From Batkoa obscura (lineage: Eukaryota > Entomophthoromycota > Entomophthoromycetes > Entomophthorales > Batkoaceae): 42,860 nt of DNA. The number at the start of each line of letters is the position of its first letter. Position 1 is the stretch's first letter. Below, one piece after another: positions 21,154-32,723 of this stretch. A program made the translations under genes and the position numbers. The notes under the pieces were generated by a model, which was not told the origin of the DNA, made no database searches, and saw only the letters and a list, made by a program, of their open reading frames with translations. The stretch is taken from contig JASVEC010000142.1 of assembly GCA_030770535.1 (NCBI GenBank), positions 1 through 42,860 of the forward strand, read 5' to 3'.

Positions 21154-22087
21154 TACTAATATACAAAAAGTAAAAATTATAGCCCAGAATTTCATAACTA
21201 TAGCATTCATTAGTTTGTCGATTTTTAATCTTAATTCTTATTAATTTATATTTATCCGGTGGTGCAAATGTAGTGTATGTTTAAAAAGGATTGTAAAGCT
21301 AAGTAAATATTTTTTATTGAACCCTTCAGCTCAGTAGTATAGAGCACATAAACGCTATCGTGTAACGATGATGTAAGGTTAAGGTATTGCTAACATGACT
21401 GATTAATTTTGATATATTTATGACTACTGATTTTGGATGTATTTTAAACTTATTAATAAATGATTAACTAATCGTATTATATGAGAACAAGAGCATTTGT
21501 TTTTAGTAAAAGTAAAATAGGGATGATCTTAAAAAAAAGGGGGTTTCCTGTGTAGAGAAATAAAATGAAAGATGAAAAAAATAAAGTTATTAAAGATTTA
21601 AAAAATACAATAAAAGTACATTTCTCCAGAAGTTTTAAAACATAAATATTAAAAGCTTAATTTTAGCACTTTTTATAGCATAACTTTTTTAAATATAAGG
21701 TCTGCAAAACTATATTATATTATATTATTTTAATTTCTAATTTCTAATTTCTAGCTAAAAGCTTGGGAGGTTTCTTCAACAATCTCTGTTATTTCAGTAT
21801 TAATAACACATGGCCAGTTTATAATGCTATTAATTTAAAATGAAATTGTATGATAGCAAAAGGCTTTTATTATTTAAGTTTCTTTCTAAAACTTGATTTT
21901 CATGGTTTTTTTACTTTTTTATTAACCTTAAAAATTGTTACTTTACGGACTAATACTATGGCTCAAAACCTGTTATTTAATTTTACTAAATTCTTTGATG
22001 TAAGAAGTTTAATGAGCCAAGTAAAAAATTCTTCATTCACACATTCTAAAATGACTTAACCAGTTTATGATAATTATAGTGGCATAT
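21154..22087. other. AT-rich stretch with a degenerate tRNA-like sequence
   Basis: No supported gene. At about 21324-21395 there is a tRNA-like order of arms (GCTC/GAGC D-arm with a good A-box, a possible anticodon stem, GTTA/TAAC T-arm) but no acceptor stem. A short TTTCTAA triplicate occurs at about 21732-21755. A 69-codon frame at 21850-22059 has no recognisable features. Confidence 0.4.
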
Positions 22088-22089
22088 AA

Positions 22090-22194
22090 TAATGTTAGTA
22101 TTATGTTTAAGAATTTTACTATCAATTTTTCCGCTTAAATAGTACTCAAAAATGGAAAAAGTAATGAAAGTCAAAAAAAAACACCCCCTATATT
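22090..22194 (+). repeat. MITE copy 14
   Basis: GTTTAAGAATTTTACTATCA, CCGCTTAAATAGTACTC and AAAAACACCCCCTATA are intact; the left terminal GGGGATG is eroded. Confidence 0.8.
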
Positions 22195-22389
22195 GTATAT
22201 CTACTAGGTACAATGCATATTTATGTGTTAGTTCTTTCGAATGCTAAATTGCTATTAATTTCGAAAAAAACAGCTTCCCAGATATCTAAACATTTCGTTA
22301 TTTGCTGGAATTGATTTGTAATTCCAATTATCTATAATAGTATTTGGTTAGAATGTTTGTTACATATTAATGTATTTGAAATAACTTTT

Positions 22390-25020
22390 TACAGATTGAA
22401 AATTAAATTCATGTTTTCTGGTGTACCTTTTTTTTTATCTTTTTAAGTTCTTGTAAAATTATTCCCACACTTCTGTTTTTCGCCAATTAATGACTATATC
22501 ATCAGTTGTTACCAAGTAGTTTATACAAACCAAATCTAGTTTGTACATAACCCCATACTTTCAAGTTTAGTTAATAATGGGTCAAATAAAAATAATCCAC
22601 AACAATAGAGATAGCGAAAATCCCCCTGGTTCTCCAGCAGTCCCCACTCATGTTGGAGTTTATTCATTTTGATATTTGGTCATAGAAGGTGGAGTTTTGA
22701 ATTTTACCATTTTTTTGTCCAAAGTAACTTAATAAGTCAATAAATCAATAAATTCTTTTGGAAAGTTGAGCCTTTTAAAGCTTCACTTAAAGATTTCCCC
22801 CAAGTTACAGAATTATAACCTTAGAAACATCTGCAAAAAAAAACAATGACGGGATTTCTTTGATATTTGAATGCATCTCTATTATCAATCATAAAATTAA
22901 AATTGGTTCACAAGCGTTTTTGGATTTAGGTTTAGTGAAACCAAAGTTTGTATAAAAACCATCTTGATTGTCAAAACAAAATATTTTAAGATCGATCCTA
23001 TTGACTAACTAAAAATTGAAAACAATAACTTTGAATGGGTTTCTGATAAAGCTATTGATCTGAAGCATTATTGTTACACATCTAACTAATTTTTATCTTT
23101 CATGTATGTATAGTGTGATTTCTAATTTTATAAATTGAATTTGGAAAGATGCTTCTATCTTTTATATTAGATTGAAACTAAATTCGACAAAATGGACATT
23201 AAGATTGTTTTGAGTGCTTTTTTCCGAAACTCGTTTGAATTCCTGATATTCTTTTCCCCCTGGTGATTTTTTTTGGGAGTTTTTTGATTGAAATGATCAA
23301 TTCAACCTTTGGCTAAAACCATTCTTTTATAAGGCCATTAAAACATGTATTACTTTCGTTGTATTCCGCTTAATACAGTCCGGATGGTTTGGTTTATAAT
23401 TTAGATTTATAACAATATAATTCCAAAAATAGTGGATTTTGTTTATCAATCTATACGGCTTTTTGTGGCTTTGCCAATAATTTTATAAATTATTTGTTTT
23501 CACGAAAATTCCTAGTGTAAATTTACTTTCAATTTCAAATGAATTCTGCTGAGAGTATTCTACTAAAAGCTACAGATGTACCAAAACATAATTGTTTTAC
23601 GTATTTTTCTACTTCTGTTGTAAAACAATAGATTGGCTAAAACTTTATAAATGAGGGGAAAGTATAAATAAAATGAGGTTTTTTTTATTTTAGGAAATTT
23701 CCTTAAATTGATAACCAAAGCTCCTAAATTAACAACAGAGGACATAACGCATTAATAACAATATTGTTAATAATCCCTTAGTTCATTGTTCCAACAATTT
23801 ACCAAATGGTTCATTATTTACTACTTGCCTGTTCTTCATTAAAGTACTATTTGTAAAGTGATTATCAATCCATGTATTATTTGTTTACTAAAGGATTTGA
23901 TCAATTATGCTATAACTATAGCGTGAGTATAATCTTGCGATATGTGTATTTTCTCATACATAAATTCCAATAATAAAATAAGATTTATATGGTCAGCAAT
24001 AAAGAAAGGTGGGTAGTTTAAAGCTATTCATTTCATTTCATTTGTTTGGTCAAAATCCTCAGTGTAAAATTAATCTCAAATACCTTTTTAAAGGATGTTT
24101 TTTTTGGCTTTTTATCATTTTTACCATTTTTTAGGCGCTATTTGTGCGGAAAAATTGTTAATAAAATTGTTAAACGCAAAAATGCATCCTCTCTTATATT
24201 AAACTATCTGAATAATCTATACTTTGTTCTTTCGATAATAAGTACTCTGTAGAAGTTTGATAATTAGCTTGATGCAAGTATAAACTAACTAATAAAATGG
24301 GTTGTAAGTTTAAATTAAATTGATAATTAAATAACAGTCCTGAAATACGGTTTTTGAAATTATCATATATCCCAATATCGTTAAAAATAATAGCTATTTA
24401 TAATATCTCCATTTATGCTAACTTGGGGAACATATGAGATAAAGATATAGTAGATATAGACTATGTTTTCTTAAATTCATATTTTAATTTTTACAATTTT
24501 TTTAGAGACGATGCTGTTTCTATTATTATTAAGACAAAAGCATATAATTCGTATCAATAATCATCTGGTATAAAATTGTGTTGCTTTCTATTATTGATTT
24601 TATTAATGTTGAGATTTAGAATGTTTGTTCATTTTTTAGGATTTTAGGGTCGTTACTGCATCATCTCTCCCAATTACAATTAAGTCATTTTATTTGGACA
24701 TATAGATATTATGTATATTAGTATGTCAAATTTGGAGCTAAAATAATACATAAACCAAAGTAATATCGTTTACTTCAAGTCTAGTGGGATTTTTTACTTC
24801 TTGCTTAATTGTTTTCCAACCCCCATTCCATTAATTCATTATCATTCTTTAACCAAGGGTTATTTTCAGTATCTTCAGAGACTTTTTTAGAGTGTTCATT
24901 TTTGGTTAGAAAAGTGAGGTTTTGGCTGAAAGGGAGGAGGCTTAGCTATTTCTATGTAACCCAAGTTTGTTTCAAGTTTTTTATTATAACACTTTGATCT
25001 TTATTAATAGCTTCTGAAAA
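22390..25020 (-). mobile_element. decayed non-LTR retrotransposon (LINE), reverse-transcriptase part
   Basis: On the minus strand broken frames line up in the order of a LINE reverse transcriptase: FADVSKVI (motif A, about 22815-22840), WGKSLSEALKG, then FPKEFIDLLTY, then TPPSMTKYQNE, GTAGEPGGFSLSLLLWIIF (GxxQGxxxSPLLW region, about 22605-22665), DPLLTKLESMG, and YLVTTDDIVINW (the xADD box, about 22478-22515). Further upstream, NNPWLKNDNELMEWGLENN (about 24790-24870) has the look of the pre-RT region. Several stops and frameshifts per 300 bp mean it is old. The N-terminal endonuclease was not found, so the 5' limit is uncertain. MITE copy 15 is inserted in it. I recall similar RT wording from arbuscular mycorrhizal fungal LINEs. 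Confidence 0.6.
24090..24194 (-). repeat. MITE copy 15, inside the LINE remnant
   Basis: AAGGATGTTTTTTTTGGCTT to AAAAATGCATCCTCTCTTATA, middle GGCGCTATTTGTGCGGAAAA. Ends slightly decayed. Confidence 0.8.
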
Positions 25021-27675
25021 GTTTTCTAGCAAAAATTCTCGCCCTATATCCTGGGGGTAACTTAGTATAATAGAAAACTGGGTTTAAATAAAGGTATTTT
25101 TTGATTTTTTTGAATAGTAGAAGGGAGAAGAGGGGGTGGTTTTCTAGAAAATTACAGTAAACCGTAAACCAATCCTCTTACATACTTCTTTGGGATTTTG
25201 ATGGTCTGTTGAGAGGAACAGTATCTCAAGCATTAGTGTAAGGTGGTTTAGACCTGTTTTTTTGTTTCATTTTTTGTTTTATAGGAGACAATCTACTCTG
25301 AATGAGGAAATTAGCAACAAGGAAAGTACTTAGTTGGATTTGGGTATTTTTGAAGAGAGGATATACCCAACCACACTTCAACTTTCAGCTTAAAGATTTT
25401 ATAAATTAAACCAAAAATTTTAAGATTCTCAAGTTTCGAGTGGATTCTCCCAAAAAAATTATGGAAAATTTGAACATTGTATAACAAAACTCGATCTATA
25501 TGTTCTTTTTCGTGCATAAGTTTCAAATTTCATAACTTCTTTTCTCATAAAAGCGAATTACAATATTTATTAAGATTTAGAGGAGAGGGAAAATGATAAA
25601 ACCTGAAGAAATTAGCATTTATTTAATGACTTATTAAACTTGGGTCAAAAACTGCTCAGAGGAGTTATAACCCCCCCTCCCTACCTTCTTTATGCACAAG
25701 CTAAAACAGCTAAAGAAACTATCTAACTCTTTAAAATTCACTTTATTTAGGCAAGGAGACTTTACCCACCCCAGCTGACTGTTTATTATAGATAAAACAA
25801 AATTTAAAAAAATTGAGTTTGAAGACCAGTAAGTCCCAGAACCAGGAGAGGAAGTTAGGATTCGAAAAAGATTTAAGTCTTAAAATTGACATAATCCAAA
25901 TACAAGTTAGATGAGAGGCCTCGGTCTCAGGGGCTTCACAGCTTACCTTAAGAAGATATCTTAATTAAAAAATTAGAGAATGTTGACATGTAAATAAGTA
26001 ACTAATCACCCCCTATTATTTCTTAAAATGGAAAAAAGCCATTCTTTTATAAAAAGAAAAGCAGATTAATATAAAAGATGTATTTTTTGTTAAGAATTTT
26101 ACCAATAATCTTTCTCCTCAAATGAATAGCACTTGAGAAAATGGAAAAAGTGATGATGATGAAATAAAAAACATCCCCCATATGATAAACTCAAGGTTTA
26201 TTTAACAGTATCTTGTTACCGTGCTAAACTGTAGAACCCCTCAGCTTTTTACCTAGCTTAAAAGTTGGCGGCTTGGATGTCAAAAGTTGAGGTGGATGGA
26301 TCCAAGGAAAATAATGAAGTGCTTATCCAATCTCATAAAACTACATTCTACAAAGATTTCCAACTTGGTTTTTTTCAATAACCAAAGTAAAGGTATAGTT
26401 ATATATAAAATCAAAGCTCCAAAAAATCTAAATACATGACCCTCCCTGACTTTATATTGGTCACAAAGCCTTTAGTCCTTATAGAAAAAAATCCATCCAG
26501 AGCTTTAAAGAAATTTCCTTAATTATACTTTACCAGGAAGGGGAGAATGTAAAATTCATAGCCTCAAAAAACACTTTAAAAATAAAATAAAATTGAAAGG
26601 TAGTGGGGGGGGAGCTTTGTATATAGTTTCGACCTCTAGCTTTTTGTGATTTTTGACTTTACTTAACTAGGGGAAGGAGGGGGCTTGCTGCTGGGTTTAT
26701 GACCTTTGATTTGAGGACTTTGTCTGAGGCGGAAGGATAGAAAGAAACATTCTAGAAAAAACAGTCCTTTTGCTAAATTACTAAAGAAAATTTTGAAATT
26801 GTTTTACTGAATTTTTAATAAGCAATTAAAATTTTTGATTAACTTTACAATAAAATAGCCAATTAAATTTTTCTAAGTTATTTTCCAATTTGAAAAGTAT
26901 AGGAATTTTTTAAATCTGGGAGGTAAACTGAAAAGCGATATAATAATCAACTGTGGCTAACTGCTTTAAAAACAATAAAAGTATATGGCTTTTTGCTTAT
27001 ATCTTCTTTTGAATAAATTTAAATATTCAGAGTATTGAATAGCTTTCTCGATCTGCTTCTAAGTTACCAGTTTCATCATTTTTATAACCTGAATTAACTT
27101 AAACAGAAGTGCAATATAAAGCTCAATATTAACCCAACTTGGATATTAGGTGGGGGAGTTGCTTTATACTAGCTTATTTTAGAGTGAAATGTAAAAAAAA
27201 TTGTTGATACTAAAATCAAACTTAAATGCGGTAACAAATTATGTTGAATAAGCTTTATAAAGTGAAAGTTTGAATTTAGATAAAATGAAATTATTAAATA
27301 AATTGACTTATTATCTAAAGCTAAAATTACAAGTATAAAATTTTTGGTCCATCAAATTTAAATTTTGGATTAATTTAAGAGCTGTATCAGATTTACTTAG
27401 TTTAAAAGTGGAAAGGTAAATATCAATCGTCTTAAACCAAATTACCATAAAAAAGTAATTAAAAATTGAAATCAAAATTAAATTGAAAAATGAGAGAAAA
27501 TAACCTTTTGTTTCGTAGACAAAAACGCTTTTGTTATATATTGGGAGCCACTACAGGGCTATTTTAAAAACATAACTTTAAAAAAACGTGAATAACTAAA
27601 AAACACGCATATTATTTCAAAACTCAGGAAATCTTGATTAATTAATAAAGTTTTGTTTAATTACATAGAAACATT
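25021..27675. other. gene-free stretch rich in G and C runs
   Basis: No gene recognised. Compared with its AT-rich surroundings it has many runs such as GGGGGGGAGC (about 26607), CCCCCCCTCCCTACC (about 25671), AGAGGAGAGGG and AGGGGAAGGAGGGGG. A 71-codon minus-strand frame (25311-25526) has no recognised domain. It may be more of the LINE or another old repeat. It contains MITE copy 16. Confidence 0.4.
26071..26183 (+). repeat. MITE copy 16
   Basis: ATAAAAGATGTATTTTTTG to AACATCCCCCATATGA, with two small internal insertions (AATGAATAG and GATGATGATG). Left terminal Gs lost. Confidence 0.8.
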
Positions 27676-27740
27676 GAGGAGGATGTATTTTCATGTTTAA
27701 GAATTTTCTAATAATGAAGCCAAAAAAAAACACATCTATA
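27676..27740 (+). repeat. MITE copy 17 (internally deleted)
   Basis: GAGGAGGATGTATTTTCATG, then GAATTTTCTAATAATGAAGC and CACATCTATA: both ends are kept but about 40 bp of the centre is missing. Confidence 0.75.
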
Positions 27741-28929
27741 CAATTTAAATTTAAGGCTTTTGAGCTTATAAACATTATTTTTGGTGCTAAATAGCTCTAA
27801 ACGTGTTTAATTTGAATAAAGAATAATTTAAAAAGGTAAATAACAAGAATATTAATTTAATAAAGTTTTATTGTTTGTAATTGAACTATTTTTATTATTA
27901 TAAATATAAAATGTAAAATGTTGTTAATTAAACATAAACAAACCAAGTAAAATCAACAAGATATGGATATTAATAGTTTTATCAGTAAAGTCAATTTTAA
28001 AATTAGGTTAGACTGAAACAAAATACATGCTATAGATGTATAACTAATTCAGCTTAGCTTAATCGAAAAATAAGTCAACTCTAACTGTCAATACAAATTC
28101 ACAATTTAAATCCAAAATATTGTCAAATAGCAAATAGAATATGGTTTTTAAACTTTATATAAAAAGGGTTTAGCTAAAAACATATGGGGGTGTTTTTTTG
28201 GCTTCATCACTTTTTCTATCTTTTAAGCGTTATTTAAATGGAAAAACCATCACTGAAAATTTTAAACATAAAAATACATCCCTATATGTAACTTCTTAAT
28301 AAAATCTAAGATAATAATAAAAACTTGGTATCGAATATTACTTATTATACTATACATTTAATTTTCAAATGATTTATAATTATAAAAAAATTAATGTACT
28401 TTGAAATCTTGCTTTTGCTTAAAAAAGTAATTACTCAGGACTTTGTTTTATTAAAAAAAATTAAAACTAGTAATATTTTGATATGTTTTTATTTTAGGAC
28501 GCTTGTAACAATTTTTTAAATTTTCATACAAAATAAATTAGGTTTCCTTTTTTATAAATGTTTATACATTTTTAAGCAGCTTTTTTTATCTTTACAAATA
28601 CATATGAAGTTCCAAACTGATTGAATTAGCTAATTTTAGTAATTGTTTTAATTTACAAATAACACTTCAATGGAAAATGAAACAAACAACAAACTATGTC
28701 CTTATTTTAATGATAAAATCAAATTTTTAGCATTGTAATTTTAAAAATATAACTGTAGTCTTAAATTAATGTATCAAACTTTGTTATATAGCGATACAAA
28801 ATTGGATATATTTCTTTTTATATAAAAACTTATTAAAATCAAGCTAGAAAATCATTTTGACATTTATTTTATATAAGAAGAAATATATTTATAGATATTT
28901 TATAACTACTGATACAAAAACTTAATGGA
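27741..28929. other. AT-rich stretch without recognisable genes
   Basis: Holds MITE copy 18 and otherwise no frame, RNA gene or clear repeat. Parts near 28.4-28.9 kb may belong to the old transposon relict next to it. Confidence 0.5.
28182..28287 (-). repeat. MITE copy 18
   Basis: TATGGGGGTGTTTTTTTGGC to AAAATACATCCCTATA, middle AAGCGTTATTTAAATGG. Confidence 0.9.
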
Positions 28930-29144
28930 TTTTTAGCTGCTTAATAAGTTTATAAACTATACTTGCTTAGTGAATATTAAAACTCTAAGTTTTCTGTTAT
29001 TTTTGTAAGATGAACTGGGGTTGGATCTTTTACTTTTTCTATTTTTTATAAACTATAACTTTAACTAAAATTATACTAGATTTCTTTGGCTTATCAAATA
29101 CTGGATAATAGTTTAATCTATTATTATGTTTAACAAAATGTAAA
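28930..29144 (-). mobile_element. old transposase C-terminal fragment, same family as copies 1-3
   Basis: Colinear with the 3' end of the copy 2 transposase (29590-29835) but strongly diverged: TTTTCTGTTATTTTTGTAAG against TTCTCTGTTATCTTCGTAAG, then CAAATACTGGATAATAGTTT against CAGATACTGGATAACAATGT, ending TTAACAAAATGTAAAT. Copy 2 begins at its edge in the same orientation, so copy 2 appears to have inserted into, or next to, an older relative. Confidence 0.75.
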
Positions 29145-31576
29145 TGGGGTTGTCTGAATTAGTTTCATTATTTTATTCAATTTTTAAATATTTTGTATTT
29201 TAAAAACTTCGCTTAAAATTCTATAAAATCAACTTTTTTATTAAAACAAAAGTACCCAAACACAGTTCTAAATCATTCTATTATAGGTCATAATGTAAGT
29301 TAGTTGAATTTCTACTAGATCTTAAATACATGTTCTTATAAAGTTTAATTGAGAAATCTTTATTATCAACTGCTTTATAACCAACATTGTAGATTTATTA
29401 TCAAATAAATAAACTATTTTAATGTTATAATTACATTATTAATATATTGCCAAGTTAATAAATAGCTGCATGGGAGGGAGTGGTTAGCCCCAAAACTATA
29501 ATTAACCATCCCTATATAGTACAAGTAATAATAGTTTTACATATTATTACACTTACTTGTTCTTTGACTATTTATTAGCTTAGCTATTAATAACTTAAGT
29601 AATCCTAACATTTAACAATCTATTTCTATCATTCAACAAACTACTTACTTGTTTAGTAAATATCGAAATTTTTAAATTCTCTGTTATCTTCGTAAGGTAA
29701 GCTGGGACTGATGTTTTAATTTTTCTATTCTCTATAGACTTTATAACTTTAATTGGAACTATATCGCTTTTTTTTGATGTATCAGATACTGGATAACAAT
29801 GTAGTTTATTGTTATGTTTAATAAAATGTAAATACTTCTTAATGCCCTGCATCTCTATTATTCTTTTTGTATTTTTGTTTCTTTTATACTTTTTAAAAAT
29901 TATATCTGTTTTCCTATTATTAACAGTCGAGTTATTAATTTTATTATGCTCGCAAATAAAAGCCTCAAATCTTGAAATTAATTGATTGATATCTTCTATT
30001 TTACCTAACGCTTCAAAACTACTTTTCCATTTTGAAAGGTTTCCAAAATGTCCATCAACTATACTTTTTCCATGATGCTCAGCAAAAAAATTAAGATTAA
30101 CATTCAAACTACTATTTATTTTATGAATTTCTTTAAACATATAGTGTAGAAACTCTTGGGATCTAAAATGATTTCCTGCATCTGCCCATATATTAATTTT
30201 TGTAAACTTTTTAAATAGAAGCTCTGTAGAGATCAAATCAATTGAACAATCTCCTGCATATGCTGAATCATGGTTTAATATTTCAGATGAATAATCAAAG
30301 TAAACTTTGCCTATTGTTTTATCATCTTTTGAATATAATACACCAAAGCCTAATACTGATATAGCTTGTTTATTATAATCATCTAGATTTATTGAATCTC
30401 TAGTCTTTTGTTCCTATTTCCATATTTTGTTTAAAATCCAAAACTATTATACAACTTTTGTTATTTAATTTTTTGAGTATCAATACAGAATTTATGTAAT
30501 TTGTATAATTTTTCTTCTTCGTTGAAAATTTCTTCTTCTCTGCTTTGTTTTTTGCTGTATTTATTTTATTTTCAAATAACTTTTTTCTAACTGTATACTG
30601 AGCACATATATTACATAGATCCGTTTTTCTTGCTGGATTTTTGAAATTAGTTGGTATATATTTAAAGAACGTTGACCTAGCTACTGCTTTATCTCTTAGA
30701 TCATTCAAATATTTACTATACATCATTCAAATATTTACTATATATCATTCTTCTACTTTTATTTAATATATATATATTATCTGATAAATATTTACTATCA
30801 TTATTTTTTTTATTAAATCTTGATGAAATAGTTGAATCATTTAGTAAATATTGTATGATAGTTTCAATTTAGTCATCTTTATAATTTTTTTGTATTTTTA
30901 ATAATAGGTTTTAATGTTGATATTTTATTATTATTACTTGTTTTTGAATAATCATATTGATTTCTATTTATATTAAACCCAAAACTCTTATATTCATCAA
31001 AAGAATATACTGAAGCTATAGTTGATAATAACGCTACTTGCTGACTTTTATTTCCTGTTTCCCTTAAAGCACTAATTTTATAGATTACTTGATTAAGTTT
31101 ATTATTATTGATAGTAAACTTTGATAATATATCTTTTCTTTGTTTTGTTTTATTATAAAATTCCATAAACCTTAGGTTGTTATAAGTAGCTCTTAAAATT
31201 GATGTAAATGAATTACAATGTTTATATTGTGTACTCCTCCCTATTGTATTGAAGTTTTCAAAAATTCCACTTGGAAGTTTAGTTATGAAAGTTTGCATTT
31301 TATTTTTATTTCAACAAAAAATAAAGTCAAATAACTGTATTTATATAATTATATAGTTGTATATTATCCATTTATTAAACATTTAATAGAAATAACATAA
31401 AACATATAATTAGGAAAATTAGCTATTTAAGAAAAGGAAACAATTAAAATAAGTTTTAAATAGAGACATTTAATTTTAGGCTTTTTAGATTTAACCGTCA
31501 CATTAGACACAAGTTTAGAAACTTGAAATTTGGATTAATTTCTGAGTAGATTCTGAAACCAATTAGGACAGCCCCA
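29145..31576 (-). mobile_element. DDE DNA transposon, copy 2
   Basis: 2432 bp and free of MITEs, so it shows the empty sites for copies 6/21 and 7. Ends as in copy 1 (GGGGTTGTCTGAATTAG at the left of the plus strand; CTAATT-like CCAATTAGGACAGCCCCA at the right). The right edge is followed by TATA; at the left edge the expected TA reads AA. Inverted relative to copy 3, 870 bp away. Confidence 0.9.
29595..31298 (-). pseudogene. transposase gene of copy 2, disrupted
   Basis: Same architecture as in copy 1: an N-terminal 139-codon frame (31298-30879), a C-x2-C segment (30726-30400) and a catalytic segment (30236-29595) with IWADAGNHFRS and HGKSIVDGHFG. It shares the early frameshift, stop and 22-bp tandem duplication of the other copies. 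It differs by a private 5-bp loss just after YAGDC and by Ala for Thr in IWADAG. Without MITE the frame would run NHDSAYAGDC. Confidence 0.8.
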
Positions 31577-31584
31577 TATAAAAA

Positions 31585-31690
31585 TATGGGGATGTATTTT
31601 TGTGTTTAAGAATTTTACTAACAAATTTTCCACTCAAATAGTGCTTAAAAGGTGGAAAAAGTAATGAAATCAAAAAAATCATCCCCATAT
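31585..31690 (+). repeat. MITE copy 19, beside copy 2 (family reference)
   Basis: Best-preserved form of the family. It begins TATGGGGATGTATTTTTGTG, continues GTTTAAGAATTTTACTAACA, then TTCCACTCAAATAGTGCTTA, then TGGAAAAAGTAATGAA, and ends ATCCCCATA. The termini are inverted repeats of about 15 bp (GGGGATGTATTTTT / AAAAAAATCATCCCC) and the length is near 105 bp with no coding capacity: a MITE. Five bases (AAAAA) separate it from the end of copy 2 plus TA, and MITE copy 20 holds the mirror position beside copy 3. Confidence 0.95.
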
Positions 31691-32330
31691 GTTCTAGTTT
31701 TGCAATATTAAAAATATTTAAAAGTAGTGTGAAATATTGCTTTATTAATTCTCGGATTAATGATAACATAATAATTATCTAACTTGTTTATAATTCTAGT
31801 TGCAGTTTTATTTGCTGAGTGAATTTCTATTGCCTAACTAGAAAGAACTTATTAACCATGTTTTAATACCTATACTTGATTGAAGTATAAAAGAGATCTT
31901 AGAACATAATAGCTCAAGGCTTTTTAACTGAATTATTCCCTGATATTATACTATTAATAAAGCCACTAAGTCTTTCTGACAGTATTTTATATAGACTTTA
32001 CAGTAGTATTGTCTATTCTATTTATTTTATATAGACTTTATAGTAGTATTGTCTATTCTACCTATTTTATATAGTCCATAGCTTATTATGTGCTATGCTT
32101 CATGATTTGAGTCTATCTTAGCTACATAACCTAAGACCTTTTGACTTATAGTGTAGTCAACCCAGCAATAGCTGTTCTTGACTCCAAACCCTGAGTACCA
32201 GATTTCACAGTAGTTATAAGAAACAATTGGTGACTTTAATTTAATATACCACTTAACTAGATAATATTTACTAGAAATTATAATAAATAAATAAATTACC
32301 CACTTTTTAAATTGATCTTTTAAACACAAT
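31691..32330 (-). mobile_element. remnant B of the second DDE family (IS1-like look)
   Basis: Minus-strand frame 32329-32093 contains YNYCEIWYSGFGVKNSY followed by CWVDYTISQKVLGYV, which has the layout of the IS1-type transposase DDE core (DExWSFVGxKK ... WxWYAxDRxTxxVxA). Downstream are the two blocks shared with remnant A (31917-31975 and 31752-31815, KTATRIINKLDNYYVI). A 40-bp tandem repeat interrupts it. The IS1-like call is from motif layout only; the element is broken and its ends are not visible. Confidence 0.5.
31983..32076 (+). repeat. 40-bp tandem repeat, about 2.3 units
   Basis: Unit TATTTTATATAGACTTTA(C/T)A followed by GTAGTATTGTCTATTCTA, at 31983 and 32023, with a partial third at 32063. 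It lies within remnant B. Confidence 0.9.
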
Positions 32331-32438
32331 ATATGGGAATGTTTTTTTTTGGCTTCATCACTTTTTCCATCTTTTAAGCACTATTTGAGTGGAAAATTTG
32401 TTAGTAAAATTCTTAAACACAAAAATACATCCCCATAT
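32331..32438 (-). repeat. MITE copy 20, beside copy 3
   Basis: Reverse complement of copy 19 with few differences, including the same ACAAATTTTCC variant. It lies next to the left end of copy 3 with the same AT-rich spacer. Confidence 0.95.
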
Positions 32439-32723
32439 TTTTATATGGGGCTGTCCTAATTGGTTTCAGAATCTACTCAGAAATTAATCCAAATTTCAAG
32501 TTTCTAAACTTGTGTCTAATGTGACGGTTAAATCTAAAAAGCCTAAAATTAAATGTCTCTATTTAAAACTTATTTTAATTGTTTCCTTTTCTTAAATAGC
32601 TAATTTTCCTAATTATATGTTTTATGTTATTTCTATTAAATGTTTAATAAATGGATAATATACAACTATATAATTATATAAATACAGTTATTTGACTTTA
32701 TTTTTTGTTGAAATAAAAATAAA

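Noticed and set aside
22861-22980. Aspartic-protease-like AFLDLG suggesting an LTR element
   Set aside because: Only six residues match, on the plus strand, with no neighbouring protease, RT or terminal repeats; the minus-strand LINE reading has several ordered motifs.
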